DNA of 64,000 bases from Isachenkonia alkalipeptolytica (GTDB lineage Bacteria > Bacillota > Clostridia > Peptostreptococcales > T1SED10-28), in the NCBI RefSeq assembly GCF_009910325.1, contig NZ_SUMG01000001.1, positions 1-64,000 on the forward strand, read 5' to 3'. This document shows positions 1-6,727 of the stretch, piece by piece. A model generated the notes under the pieces. That model worked only from the letters and a program-made list of their open reading frames with translations, had not been told where the DNA came from and ran no database searches. Numbering within the stretch: the first letter of the stretch is position 1; each line of letters starts with the position of its first letter. A program made the translations under genes and the position numbers.

Positions 1-590
1 GTTAATATTACCTTTCTGATTATGTCCACCTCATTTCTTAGTCCTGAGGTTCTATTATAATAGATTTAATAGTATTTGGGACATAGTCACTTGTGATATA
101 TTAAGACATTATCATATATGGATCATAGGAAAAAAGAATGAAATTAATTATAGTTGTGATCCTTTTTAATCATATGGAATGAAGAACCAGGTGGTACCGA
201 AGTGTAGAGGTGTTGAAAAGGATGCGAATTCGGAATATGGGTTTAGTTACCGAAGTAATCGTTTTATATGGAAATGTGTAACGGTAAAAAGAAATGGAAA
301 TACTAGATGAGTTGGCAAAATAGCCTATTGGTGTTTCGATAATATGATTGTACATACATAAGTATTGGGGCACAGGGGAAAATTTATAAGAAATGAAAGT
401 ATAGTCATCGAGGTGGTTGCGAAAAAAGAAATAAAAGAAAATAGAGATAAAAAGCTTAAAGACAGAAAGTACGATTGGTGGTATTACAGATGTTTTGTCT
501 TTCTAACCGGAGCGAGTGAGCATTATAAGGTTTATAAATATATGGATATTCAAAGACAGATTCATGAAAGTTGTTCTTTGCCGCAGCTGC
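1..590. other. 3' part of a cassette (or flank) without a convincing gene
   Basis: AT-rich stretch before the first attC-like site. A reading frame from a TTG at 365 to the stop at 605-607 runs into the site itself (80 codons, Lys/Glu-rich), but it lacks a ribosome site, so I do not call it. A minus-strand frame at 170-373 also lacks support. The expected cassette start (a TTAGAAGC-like sequence complementary to the first site) is not seen, so the cassette would begin left of the window. Confidence 0.4.
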
Positions 591-668
591 TTCTAACACA
601 GCGTTAGCAACATATGGTTGAGGAATGAAAATCGGGTTAAGGTGTCGCTAACCCTAGAAACGTTCTCG
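591..668 (+). repeat. attC-like site 1
   Basis: R''-like TTCTAAC at 591-597, inner inverted arms GTTAGC and GCTAAC, and the crossover-like AAACG^TT with G at 662. Bases 594-664 match 2629-2699 over 71 bp with a single substitution (T643 versus A2678). The similarity stops at GTT, exactly where integron recombination would join a different next cassette. Confidence 0.68.
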
Positions 669-796
669 GAAATCATACACAAAGAAAAGTAGTGCGCATT
701 ACAATCTAGCGAAAAAGGTAATGCAAGCACTGGTAGATTATATTGTTATAAAAATGAATGTAGATGATTAAAATATTTTAAAAAGGGTGGTTCAAT

Positions 797-1054
797 TTGA
801 GTGAAATTAACGAAAATGGAGTAAACAAAAATGACAGAAAAGAAGTAGTGGAATATGATGAAAAAAGTGTCCCCTTGAACGTTGTATCGTTCTTATTTCC
901 GCCGATCGGTCTTGTTTTGTATACTTACTTTGGTTGGAATAACAGGTATCCTATAAAATCATCTTCCATAGGAAAGTGGGCTTTTGCAGGTCTTTGTGTA
1001 GGTCTTCTGATGTTTTTACTTGAGTTGTATGTATTCCAACTTCGTATCAGTTAA
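797..1054 (+). CDS. Cassette-borne small membrane protein, unknown function
   Basis: 85 residues starting at TTG 797 behind AAGGGTGG. A polar, charged N-terminus of about 25 residues is followed by two hydrophobic segments (about 29-45 and 62-80) separated by a short basic loop containing WNNRYPIKSS, so a two-span membrane protein is likely. I do not recognise a family. It is the only good gene in the segment 663-1317, which is bounded by attC-like sites 1 and 2, and it reads toward site 2 as cassette genes normally do. About 260 bases between the stop and the next site hold no further gene. Confidence 0.62.
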   Translation: MSEINENGVNKNDRKEVVEYDEKSVPLNVVSFLFPPIGLVLYTYFGWNNRYPIKSSSIGKWAFAGLCVGLLMFLLELYVFQLRIS

Positions 1055-1251
1055 GGCTCTAGAAAAAAGAAAGATAATAAGATCAAAAAAAATAATAGTG
1101 AAATGTGATTTGTCTCAGTTCATTTCTAGATCATATTAAGACTAGAAAAATGGAAAGGATTATATCCAGAGAATACTAATATAAACGTGAGTAGGCACGA
1201 TAGAAAGGTCCCCGGGATAGATAGCCTGGAGAAATATAAATGTATGACTTC

Positions 1252-1323
1252 CGAGAACAGCGTATTTCCAACGCTGCGAGAAAAGGTAGAATTGATCAGT
1301 CGTAAACACGCAGAACGTTAGTT
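1252..1323 (+). repeat. attC-like site 2
   Basis: R''-like CGAGAAC at 1252-1258, preceded by CTTC. An internal hairpin CAGCGT/ACGCTG follows, and the site ends CAGAACG^TTAGTT with G at 1317. The arm TTCCGAGAAC is the reverse complement of GTTCTCGGAA at 662-671, the start of the same cassette. This is the pairing expected between R'' and R' once the cassette is excised. Confidence 0.68.
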
Positions 1324-1434
1324 GACACCCCAATGTCGGGGCAGGACTTTGGGGTCAGTTGTTTTGTTTAATGCTACTGAAAATCAGATGAAAAAAGCGA
1401 CTTAAAAACATTTATGCATTATCAAGGAGGAACT

Positions 1435-1884
1435 ATGAATATGAAAAGGTTAATATATTTAAGTATTATTGCTACAGTTATATTAATGCTCACTGGATGC
1501 ACAACCCAATCATTGCCAACAAATGTTGAAGGACAATGGGATTTGGAGACAATTTTTAATGAGAGTGGTGAAATTTTGAGTGTTGGGAAAGCCTATAATA
1601 ATTATGATGATTGGGGCGGACAAAAAGAAGATATCGGGATTATCTTTAATAAAGATAACACTTTTGAAACAAAGGGTTTTGAAAAAAACCTGTTAGGTAA
1701 ATATAATAAGAACCAGGAGCTTAGTACTAAAGATGCAATTGCAATTAACATGGATATTGATAATGGAACTGAAATAATAGCTACCTATGGGATAAGACAA
1801 TATCAAGATGGAGAGGAAGTAGATTCTTTAATATTTACAGTAGATAAGAAGATATATTCTTTTATTAAACCAATAACCAATTAA
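1435..1884 (+). CDS. Cassette-borne lipoprotein, unknown function
   Basis: 149 residues from ATG 1435, which has AAGGAGG at 1424-1430; an upstream in-frame ATG at 1414 lacks a ribosome site. The N-terminus MNMKRL, a hydrophobic stretch and LTGC form a lipoprotein signal with the lipobox Cys near residue 20, so the product should be anchored on the outer face of the membrane. The rest is an acidic, Asn- and Asp-rich domain of about 125 residues with alternating strands, resembling lipocalin-like small lipoproteins only in general character. It is the sole gene of the cassette 1318-2055. No function can be named. Confidence 0.72.
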   Translation: MNMKRLIYLSIIATVILMLTGCTTQSLPTNVEGQWDLETIFNESGEILSVGKAYNNYDDWGGQKEDIGIIFNKDNTFETKGFEKNLLGKYNKNQELSTKDAIAINMDIDNGTEIIATYGIRQYQDGEEVDSLIFTVDKKIYSFIKPITN

Positions 1885-1936
1885 GACACATTATCTATTT
1901 AATATGGTATAAGAAAGTGAAATGGGTTGTGGCATC

Positions 1937-2061
1937 AACTAACAATGCATTGCCAGCTCCGCTACGCTTCGCCCCAAACCTTTTCGCTGGGAGACAAGCT
2001 CCACCAAGAAGTATTCTTTTAGGGTCCAGCTCAAAGGCTTCGGCAATGCGAAACGTTATAT
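1937..2061 (+). repeat. attC-like site 3 (long, about 125 bp)
   Basis: R''-like AACTAAC at 1937-1943, then GCATTGCC (1947-1954) paired with GGCAATGC (2042-2049), then AAACG^TTATAT with G at 2055. The TCAACTAAC arm is the reverse complement of GTTAGTTGA at 1317-1325, the start of this cassette. The length is close to the long Vibrio repeats (VCR, roughly 120 bp, from general knowledge). Confidence 0.72.
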
Positions 2062-2183
2062 GCAAGCCCTGCAAATAATAATTAAAGGAAATAACAAAAA
2101 ATAAATAGATTCTCATCAGAAAAATTTAGCTAAACGAATTTAGAGGAAGACTGTTCATTAAAGTTTTCTGGAAGGAGTATGTA

Positions 2184-2573
2184 ATGAAAAAAGGTTTAAA
2201 GAAAAAACATTATATTATTTTACTGAGTACACTTCTTATTATTGGCGTTGTCGGTTATGTTGGAATATTATCTTTTCAGACCGATTTAAGTTTTGAAGAG
2301 ATTGGAGAGGTGCAACCAGGCATCAAGGTGTTCCCGGATCATGTGCGTATTTATGGCGCTGTTCCGATTAATCAACTATACGTTACTGGAGTTGATTATT
2401 CTGTTCAAAATCAAACATTATACATAAACCTTAAAGGTTTTAAAATACCATTAATAAGCACAAGGGACGGGGAATATTATTATGAGATAGAGGTTGACTC
2501 AAGTGATTACGATAAAGTGGTTTATAATGGATTTGATAAAGAAGATGATTTGGTGCTTTACAGAGCAAGATAA
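2184..2573 (+). CDS. Cassette-borne membrane-anchored protein, unknown function
   Basis: 129 residues with GGAAGGAG before ATG 2184. A lysine-rich N-terminus is followed by one hydrophobic segment (about residues 11-30), so the remaining 100 residues probably lie outside the membrane. That domain is strand-rich and acidic, with no recognisable motif. It is the only gene of the cassette 2056-2697, with attC-like site 4 beginning about 50 bases after its stop. It could be an exported binding or inhibitor domain, but nothing in the sequence decides this. Confidence 0.7.
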   Translation: MKKGLKKKHYIILLSTLLIIGVVGYVGILSFQTDLSFEEIGEVQPGIKVFPDHVRIYGAVPINQLYVTGVDYSVQNQTLYINLKGFKIPLISTRDGEYYYEIEVDSSDYDKVVYNGFDKEDDLVLYRAR

Positions 2574-2625
2574 AATATTTATGATTATTCAGCTGAAATA
2601 CAAAAGTTTGAATCATCGGGCCTGC

Positions 2626-2703
2626 ATATAACACAGCGTTAGCAACATATGGTTGAGGAATGAAAATCGGGTTAAGGAGTCGCTAACCCTAGAAACGTTA
2701 TAT
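2626..2703 (+). repeat. attC-like site 4
   Basis: R''-like ATATAAC at 2626-2632 and R'-like GTTATAT at 2697-2703 are exact complements. The outer arm GGGCCTGCATATAAC pairs with GTTATATGCAAGCCC. The core is the 71-bp near-identical copy of site 1. Immediately after G2697 the next cassette starts with the same TTATATGCAAGCCCTG as the cassette at 2056. Confidence 0.72.
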
Positions 2704-2817
2704 GCAAGCCCTGTAGATAGAAAAATGAAAAATAGATAGAGTACATTACATTTAGTTAAACAGTTATTTAAAGGTCAGATACAATGAAAAGATTATATCC
2801 TATAGGAGATGTTTGTT

Positions 2818-3531
2818 ATGAGTGTTATTTGGGGAGAGGAAAGCCCAAAGGTACGGGGAAAGTGGCTGCTGATTGCTGTGGTTGTTCTGATTGCTTTGAA
2901 TTTCTTTTTGAATTTGGTAATATATCGTCAAGATGCCTCCTTTGAAGTTGAAGGAACTCGTTTTCAGTTTACAGGACACGAAGGAGATCAAATCTATTTT
3001 AAAGACCAAGATCAGGAAGAATTAACGGTTACCATCGAAGATCCGGAAGAAAACTTAGTGTCCTTCGCAACAAACTACCGAGTTGACTATCAGGATTACG
3101 AACTACATGTTGCATCAGATAATTATTACGAAAAAGGGTTTCGAGTGCAGCGAAATGAGGGAACGGAGTACATTGAAACCATTACTGAAAGTAGTGCATT
3201 TGTGGAAGGAAGAGGAAATATTCCTTCAAGAAATCGCGGGGACATCCGGGAACTTCCCTTCGATGTACAAGTAGTCTATGAATTAGAAGGCACCGTACCC
3301 TATGTAGAGGTAGGTTTTATCAGCAATAAGGGCATGAGCTTTTTATCTTTAAGCTTTATGTCCATTGTAGGCGTATTCTTGATTCTTCTTCCTGACATCA
3401 CTTGGAAAGTGGAACATTTTTTATGGGTAGCTAAAGGAGAACCTTCGGAACTTTATTTAGGGCTACATATCACCGGAGGCATATTAGCCTTGATCATAGT
3501 ATTTGTGACTTACTATGGGATGATGTTTTAA
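2818..3531 (+). CDS. Cassette-region membrane protein, unknown function
   Basis: 237 residues from ATG 2818, with AGGAG at 2804-2808; an ATG at 2809 abuts the ribosome site and is less likely. One membrane span at the N-terminus (about 19-38) is followed by an extracytoplasmic, acidic domain of about 130 residues and then two spans near the C-terminus (about 175-195 and 212-234). I do not recognise a family; the topology would suit a sensor or envelope protein. It is the first of two genes between attC-like sites 4 and 5. That segment is longer than the others, so a decayed site between the genes is possible. Confidence 0.7.
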   Translation: MSVIWGEESPKVRGKWLLIAVVVLIALNFFLNLVIYRQDASFEVEGTRFQFTGHEGDQIYFKDQDQEELTVTIEDPEENLVSFATNYRVDYQDYELHVASDNYYEKGFRVQRNEGTEYIETITESSAFVEGRGNIPSRNRGDIRELPFDVQVVYELEGTVPYVEVGFISNKGMSFLSLSFMSIVGVFLILLPDITWKVEHFLWVAKGEPSELYLGLHITGGILALIIVFVTYYGMMF

Positions 3532-3637
3532 CTCTAGCTATTAGAAAAAAATAGTCGTCCTACCTAAAAGTAGAGGCAGTAGGTTATTGGAGAACAATTG
3601 ATAATGGAATAATTCATGAGAAGAGGTGATTTAAATA

Positions 3638-4297
3638 ATGAGTGGAAGCTTATTTATTATATTTGTCAGCGGTATGATTCTTTTGACAATCATTAGTGTC
3701 CTCAAAATTAATGTTGACAGAAAACAGAGAGAAGATCAGGAGTTAATTAGATTGAATAGAAACACAACTGACTTAATTATGGGATTTATCTGGACGGCAT
3801 TATTCATTGTATGGTCCGCAGTATTTAGTTACATTGCGCTAAACGTGTACCAGGGGTTAAGTGAAGAATATATGGATAGCTTTTCCCAATTATTTGATAT
3901 CGAATATTTGAGTAGTTTGAGGCTATACTTTTCTGAGAACCTTATGCTGTCGGAACTCAGTACCATAGCATACTTAGAAAACAATTTTTTCATGATGTTA
4001 TCTTGGATGATCGGTACGCTTTGTTTATCCATCATATTTATTCATAGAGGATTGCAGAAAAATAAAATTTACAAAAACGGAATACTAGTGAACAACAAAT
4101 TTGTAAATTGGGAGAAAGTTAACAATTATGAGTGGAGTAAAATTTATGAGAAGAGCTTATTTAAAAAGAATAAATACTACGAATTAATTGTCAGTCTCCC
4201 TGAGGCAAAACTATGGAATTCAAAAAATAAAGTTAATCTTGAAGTTGATTATAATAATAAAGAAAGAGTAGAAAACATGTTAAAAAAATATAATTAA
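3638..4297 (+). CDS. Cassette-region membrane protein, possible PH-like C-terminal domain
   Basis: 219 residues, with AGAGGTGAT before ATG 3638. Hydrophobic segments near residues 4-22, 46-70 and 112-136 suggest three or four spans. The C-terminal 80 residues are soluble and basic and contain the pattern NGILVNNKFVNWEKV, which resembles the small DUF5673/PH-like modules seen after membrane spans in Firmicute proteins; this resemblance is weak. AT content is high, as in the neighbouring cassettes and unlike the genes after 5500. Its stop lies just before attC-like site 5. Confidence 0.68.
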   Translation: MSGSLFIIFVSGMILLTIISVLKINVDRKQREDQELIRLNRNTTDLIMGFIWTALFIVWSAVFSYIALNVYQGLSEEYMDSFSQLFDIEYLSSLRLYFSENLMLSELSTIAYLENNFFMMLSWMIGTLCLSIIFIHRGLQKNKIYKNGILVNNKFVNWEKVNNYEWSKIYEKSLFKKNKYYELIVSLPEAKLWNSKNKVNLEVDYNNKERVENMLKKYN

Positions 4298-4303
4298 CGG
4301 ACT

Positions 4304-4408
4304 GTAACTATTGATTAACCTTCGGGCAAGGGCAGTCCACACTCGCTCTTAGGGTAGAATTTTGGGGTAACGCGAGTGTCGGTAAGGGCAAGAACGAACG
4401 TTGTATGC
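4304..4408 (+). repeat. attC-like site 5 (weaker, distal end of array)
   Basis: Inverted arms ACACTCGC (4341-4348) and GCGAGTGT (4374-4381) are followed by AACG^TTGTATGCAA with G at 4402. A candidate R'' CTGTAAC at 4304-4310 pairs with GTTATAT at the cassette start (2697) at six of seven positions, one of them a wobble. The TTGTATGCAA after the crossover resembles the TTATATGCAA that starts two other cassettes. Confidence 0.5.
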
Positions 4409-4524
4409 AATCGCTTTAGAAGATTAAAGTTTTCTTTAGGGGATATCCGCACCCCGTACTTTCAGCGGAAACAAAGTTCCTTCAAAGGGGGAGCTTTAAA
4501 TATATTATGCTAGGAGGAATAAAA

Positions 4525-5352
4525 GTGAATTGGAACACAATACCAAAAATAGATGCCCATGTACATATTTTGCCAGAAGAGAATAGAAGAAGCTTTATTA
4601 AATATCAAGGGCAAGATTGTGTATGGGCTAAAGCTGAACTATCTCAATATATAAAACATATGGATGAATATAATATTGAAAAGGCTATATTACAACCAAC
4701 TAATGATGCTTATATGTATTTTTCTGCTAGGAAAACCAATGAATATCTAGCTGAAATAGTTAAAAAATATCCGAATCGATTCCTAGCTTTTGCAGATATT
4801 AGTTTTAATGGTTCCTATATTTTAGATGAAGCACCTAAGGAATTAGAATACGCTATAAAGCAATTAGGCCTAAGTGGATTGAAAATTCATCCAAGCAATC
4901 TAAATATCGATGCAGATGACCTTCGCTTAATTCCGGTATTAAGAAAGGCTGCGGAGTTAAAAGTTCCGGTGATGTATCATGCCAATCCATGCTTAACAGG
5001 GTTTCACGATAATTGCGCACCTGATAAGATTAACAAAATGATAAAAATCTTTCCGGATATACAATTTATTACAGCTCATATGGGAGGGATGAAGTATTTG
5101 GATGCTTTGTCCGGCTGTAAGTGGGTAGATATCTCTTTTATATTGCCTGAGTTCATTGGATTGTATGGCTTAGAACAAACAAATAGAATTCTTCGAATGT
5201 TTGGCGCAGATCGATTAATATTTGGGACAGATTATCCGGAAAGAGAATACAAAGTATATTGCTCTATACTGGATAAAATGGACTTCACAGAGGAAGAAAA
5301 AAGAAAAATAGCATATGGAAATATTAAATTAGTTTTGCAAATAGCAAAGTGA
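4525..5352 (+). CDS. Amidohydrolase_2 family metal-dependent hydrolase
   Basis: 275 residues from GTG 4525 with AGGAGG at 4511-4516; an ATG at 4507 lies upstream of that site. The TIM-barrel metal site is visible: DAHVH at the N-terminus, LKIHPS mid-protein, YHANP, TAHMGG, and GTDYPER near the C-terminus. This is the PF04909 pattern shared by decarboxylase-like and amidohydrolase enzymes, so the substrate cannot be assigned. The gene is AT-rich like the cassette region and sits directly after attC-like site 5 but has no attC of its own. It may be the first chromosomal gene or an end cassette. A strong terminator follows. Confidence 0.8.
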   Translation: MNWNTIPKIDAHVHILPEENRRSFIKYQGQDCVWAKAELSQYIKHMDEYNIEKAILQPTNDAYMYFSARKTNEYLAEIVKKYPNRFLAFADISFNGSYILDEAPKELEYAIKQLGLSGLKIHPSNLNIDADDLRLIPVLRKAAELKVPVMYHANPCLTGFHDNCAPDKINKMIKIFPDIQFITAHMGGMKYLDALSGCKWVDISFILPEFIGLYGLEQTNRILRMFGADRLIFGTDYPEREYKVYCSILDKMDFTEEEKRKIAYGNIKLVLQIAK

Positions 5353-5360
5353 CTTGTCCG

Positions 5361-5407
5361 GAAAAAAAGAAACCTCTGTCGGCGACCGACAGAGGTTTCT
5401 TTTTTTT
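5361..5407. terminator. Bidirectional intrinsic terminator
   Basis: A perfect stem GAAACCTCTGTCGG / CCGACAGAGGTTTC with loop CGA, flanked by A-runs and T-runs. It can stop transcription from the amidohydrolase on + and from the tRNA gene on -. Confidence 0.9.
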
Positions 5408-5419
5408 CCCTTTTTCAAT

Positions 5420-5494
5420 TGGTGGAACTGAGGGGATTCGAACCCCTGACCCCTTGACTGCCAGTCAAGTATTCTCCCACTGAACTACAGTCCC
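5420..5494 (-). tRNA. tRNA-Ala (anticodon GGC)
   Basis: The reverse complement folds into a full cloverleaf: acceptor GGGACTG/CAGTTCC, D stem GTTC/GAAT, anticodon stem CTTGA/TCAAG with loop CTGGCAG, T arm AGGGG-TTCGAAT-CCCCT, and an encoded CCA. The GGC anticodon reads GCC, and the acceptor carries the G3:U70 pair that identifies alanine tRNA. It marks the point where AT-rich accessory DNA gives way to more GC-balanced chromosome. Confidence 0.93.
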
Positions 5495-5581
5495 GAATTT
5501 CTTACAACAAGATATATTATAAAGCAAAGTTGAGAAAAAGTAAAGGGGATCTACAAAAAAGAATTTCCGGGGGAAATATGG

Positions 5582-5587
5582 TATAAT
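5582..5587 (+). promoter_or_regulatory. -10 box of the glucokinase gene
   Basis: A perfect TATAAT 36 bases before the start codon. No good -35 hexamer is visible at 17-18 bases upstream. Confidence 0.45.
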
Positions 5588-5622
5588 AAGCACATCAATT
5601 TAGGATGGTAAGGAGGATGGGT

Positions 5623-6588
5623 ATGAAAAAGCATCAGCAACAAAAAATGATCGGCATCGATTTAGGGGGGACGAGCATTAAGTTCGGCCTGGTTTCTTCC
5701 GGGGGGGAGATCCTTAGAAAAACCAAAAGGAAAACTCCGGCTTCCAAAAATTTCGAAGGGGTACTGGCAGTGATCCAAGGGGAAGTGGAAGGGATATTAC
5801 AGGAAGAGGGACTGGAAAAAAAGGATATTTACGGCGTGGGCATAGGAATTCCCGGCGTTGCCAATGGAAAGGGGGAGGTGGTGTTTGCCAACAATCTCTT
5901 TTGGAAAAACAAGCCCCTGCAGCGGGAGTTGGAAATACGACTGGGTATTCGGGTGAAAGTGGGAAATGATGCCTCCTTGGCGGGATTTGGAGAATTCCAT
6001 TTCGGAGCCATGGAAAACACAAGGAACGCCTTATTGTTGACCCTGGGTACGGGACTGGGTGCCGGGGTGATCATTCACGGGAAGGTTTTTCACGGCAGTC
6101 ATTATCTGGGCACGGAAATCGGGCATATGATCGTGGGAGAAAATTTCTATGATTGCAATTGCGGCAATAACGGTTGTTTGGAAACCTTTGCCTCCGCCAC
6201 GGCATTGGTGAAGTACGTGAATCATCTGCTGGATGCCCAGGAACCCTCAAGCCTGAAGGACCTTCGGGAAGGGCAACAAAAACCCCTAACCCCCCAGCAG
6301 ATTTTTGAAGCCGCAAGAAAACAGGATGAAGTAGCGCTGAAGGCCCTGAACCGCTTTACCCGCTACCTTGCCGTGGGAATGGCCAATCTGATTAATATTT
6401 TTGATCCCGAGGTCATTGCCCTGGGAGGAGGTCTTAGTGAAAGCGGCGAGTTGTTCTTACCGGAACTTCGAAGAAGGACCAAGACCATGACCTATGTAAA
6501 GGAGAATAATCCTACGGAAATCGTGATCGCAGACCTTAAAAATGATGCAGGGATTTTGGGCAGTGCCATGTTCGTATTGAAGGAGTAA
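5623..6588 (+). CDS. ROK-family glucokinase
   Basis: Phosphorylates free glucose to glucose-6-phosphate in the cytoplasm. ATG 5623 is chosen because AGGAGG lies at 5611-5616; upstream ATGs at 5605 and 5617 precede or abut that site. The product is 321 residues, normal for ROK kinases. The phosphate loop IDLGGTSIKFGLV is at the N-terminus. The zinc-binding ROK motif is present as CNCGNNGCLE, preceded by the EIGHM sugar-binding segment, and GGGLSESG lies near the C-terminus. There is no N-terminal helix-turn-helix, so it is an enzyme rather than a NagC-type repressor. The next operon releases glucose from glucans, the likely source of its substrate. Confidence 0.93.
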   Translation: MKKHQQQKMIGIDLGGTSIKFGLVSSGGEILRKTKRKTPASKNFEGVLAVIQGEVEGILQEEGLEKKDIYGVGIGIPGVANGKGEVVFANNLFWKNKPLQRELEIRLGIRVKVGNDASLAGFGEFHFGAMENTRNALLLTLGTGLGAGVIIHGKVFHGSHYLGTEIGHMIVGENFYDCNCGNNGCLETFASATALVKYVNHLLDAQEPSSLKDLREGQQKPLTPQQIFEAARKQDEVALKALNRFTRYLAVGMANLINIFDPEVIALGGGLSESGELFLPELRRRTKTMTYVKENNPTEIVIADLKNDAGILGSAMFVLKE

Positions 6589-6601
6589 TTTTGCAAAGAG
6601 T

Positions 6602-6660
6602 TTTACAATAGTATGAAAAGTGTGATATTATATTAAAAAAAAGAAGGCAATCGTTTGCAT
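6602..6660 (+). promoter_or_regulatory. Promoter and LacI-type operator of the GH31-malQ-glgP operon
   Basis: A -35-like TTTACA (6602-6607) and TATTAT (6626-6631) are 18 bases apart. GCAATCGTTTGCAT at 6647-6660 overlaps the start region of transcription. It matches the palindrome at 12984-12999 in 13 of 14 positions and is probably the target of the LacI-family regulator at 19250. Confidence 0.65.
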
Positions 6661-6727
6661 AAATTTGAAAAAGCGGCGATAATTAACAAAGATGATCGGG
6701 AGTAAAGCCCGGAAAGGAGGCAAAATC

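Larger units (their letters stand above)
1..4408 (+). mobile_element. Candidate integron cassette array (CALIN-like), no integrase visible
   Basis: Five structured sites (near 591-668, 1252-1323, 1937-2061, 2626-2703 and 4304-4408) end in AACG^TT and separate short AT-rich segments whose genes all read toward the next site, the geometry of integron cassettes. For the three complete cassettes 663-1317, 1318-2055 and 2056-2697, the first bases after G^TT are the exact reverse complement of the bases leading into that cassette's own site: TTCTCGGAA with TTCCGAGAA, TTAGTTGA with TCAACTAA, and TTATATGCA with TGCATATAA. This is what R'/R'' pairing in a circular cassette predicts. No tyrosine recombinase lies in the window, so this is either an integrase-less cluster or the distal part of an array beginning to the left. 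The attC assignment is inference from pattern; folding was not computed. Confidence 0.72.

Noticed and set aside
170-373. Minus-strand 67-codon frame
   Set aside because: No ribosome site, AT-rich biased composition and opposite to all cassette genes.
365-607. Plus-strand 80-codon frame from TTG ending inside attC-like site 1
   Set aside because: No ribosome site and no family resemblance; ending in an attC is typical of cassettes, but that alone is not enough to call it.
5705-6316. Several long minus-strand frames within the glucokinase gene
   Set aside because: They are antisense shadows produced by GC-biased third positions of the real gene; none has a ribosome site or domain.
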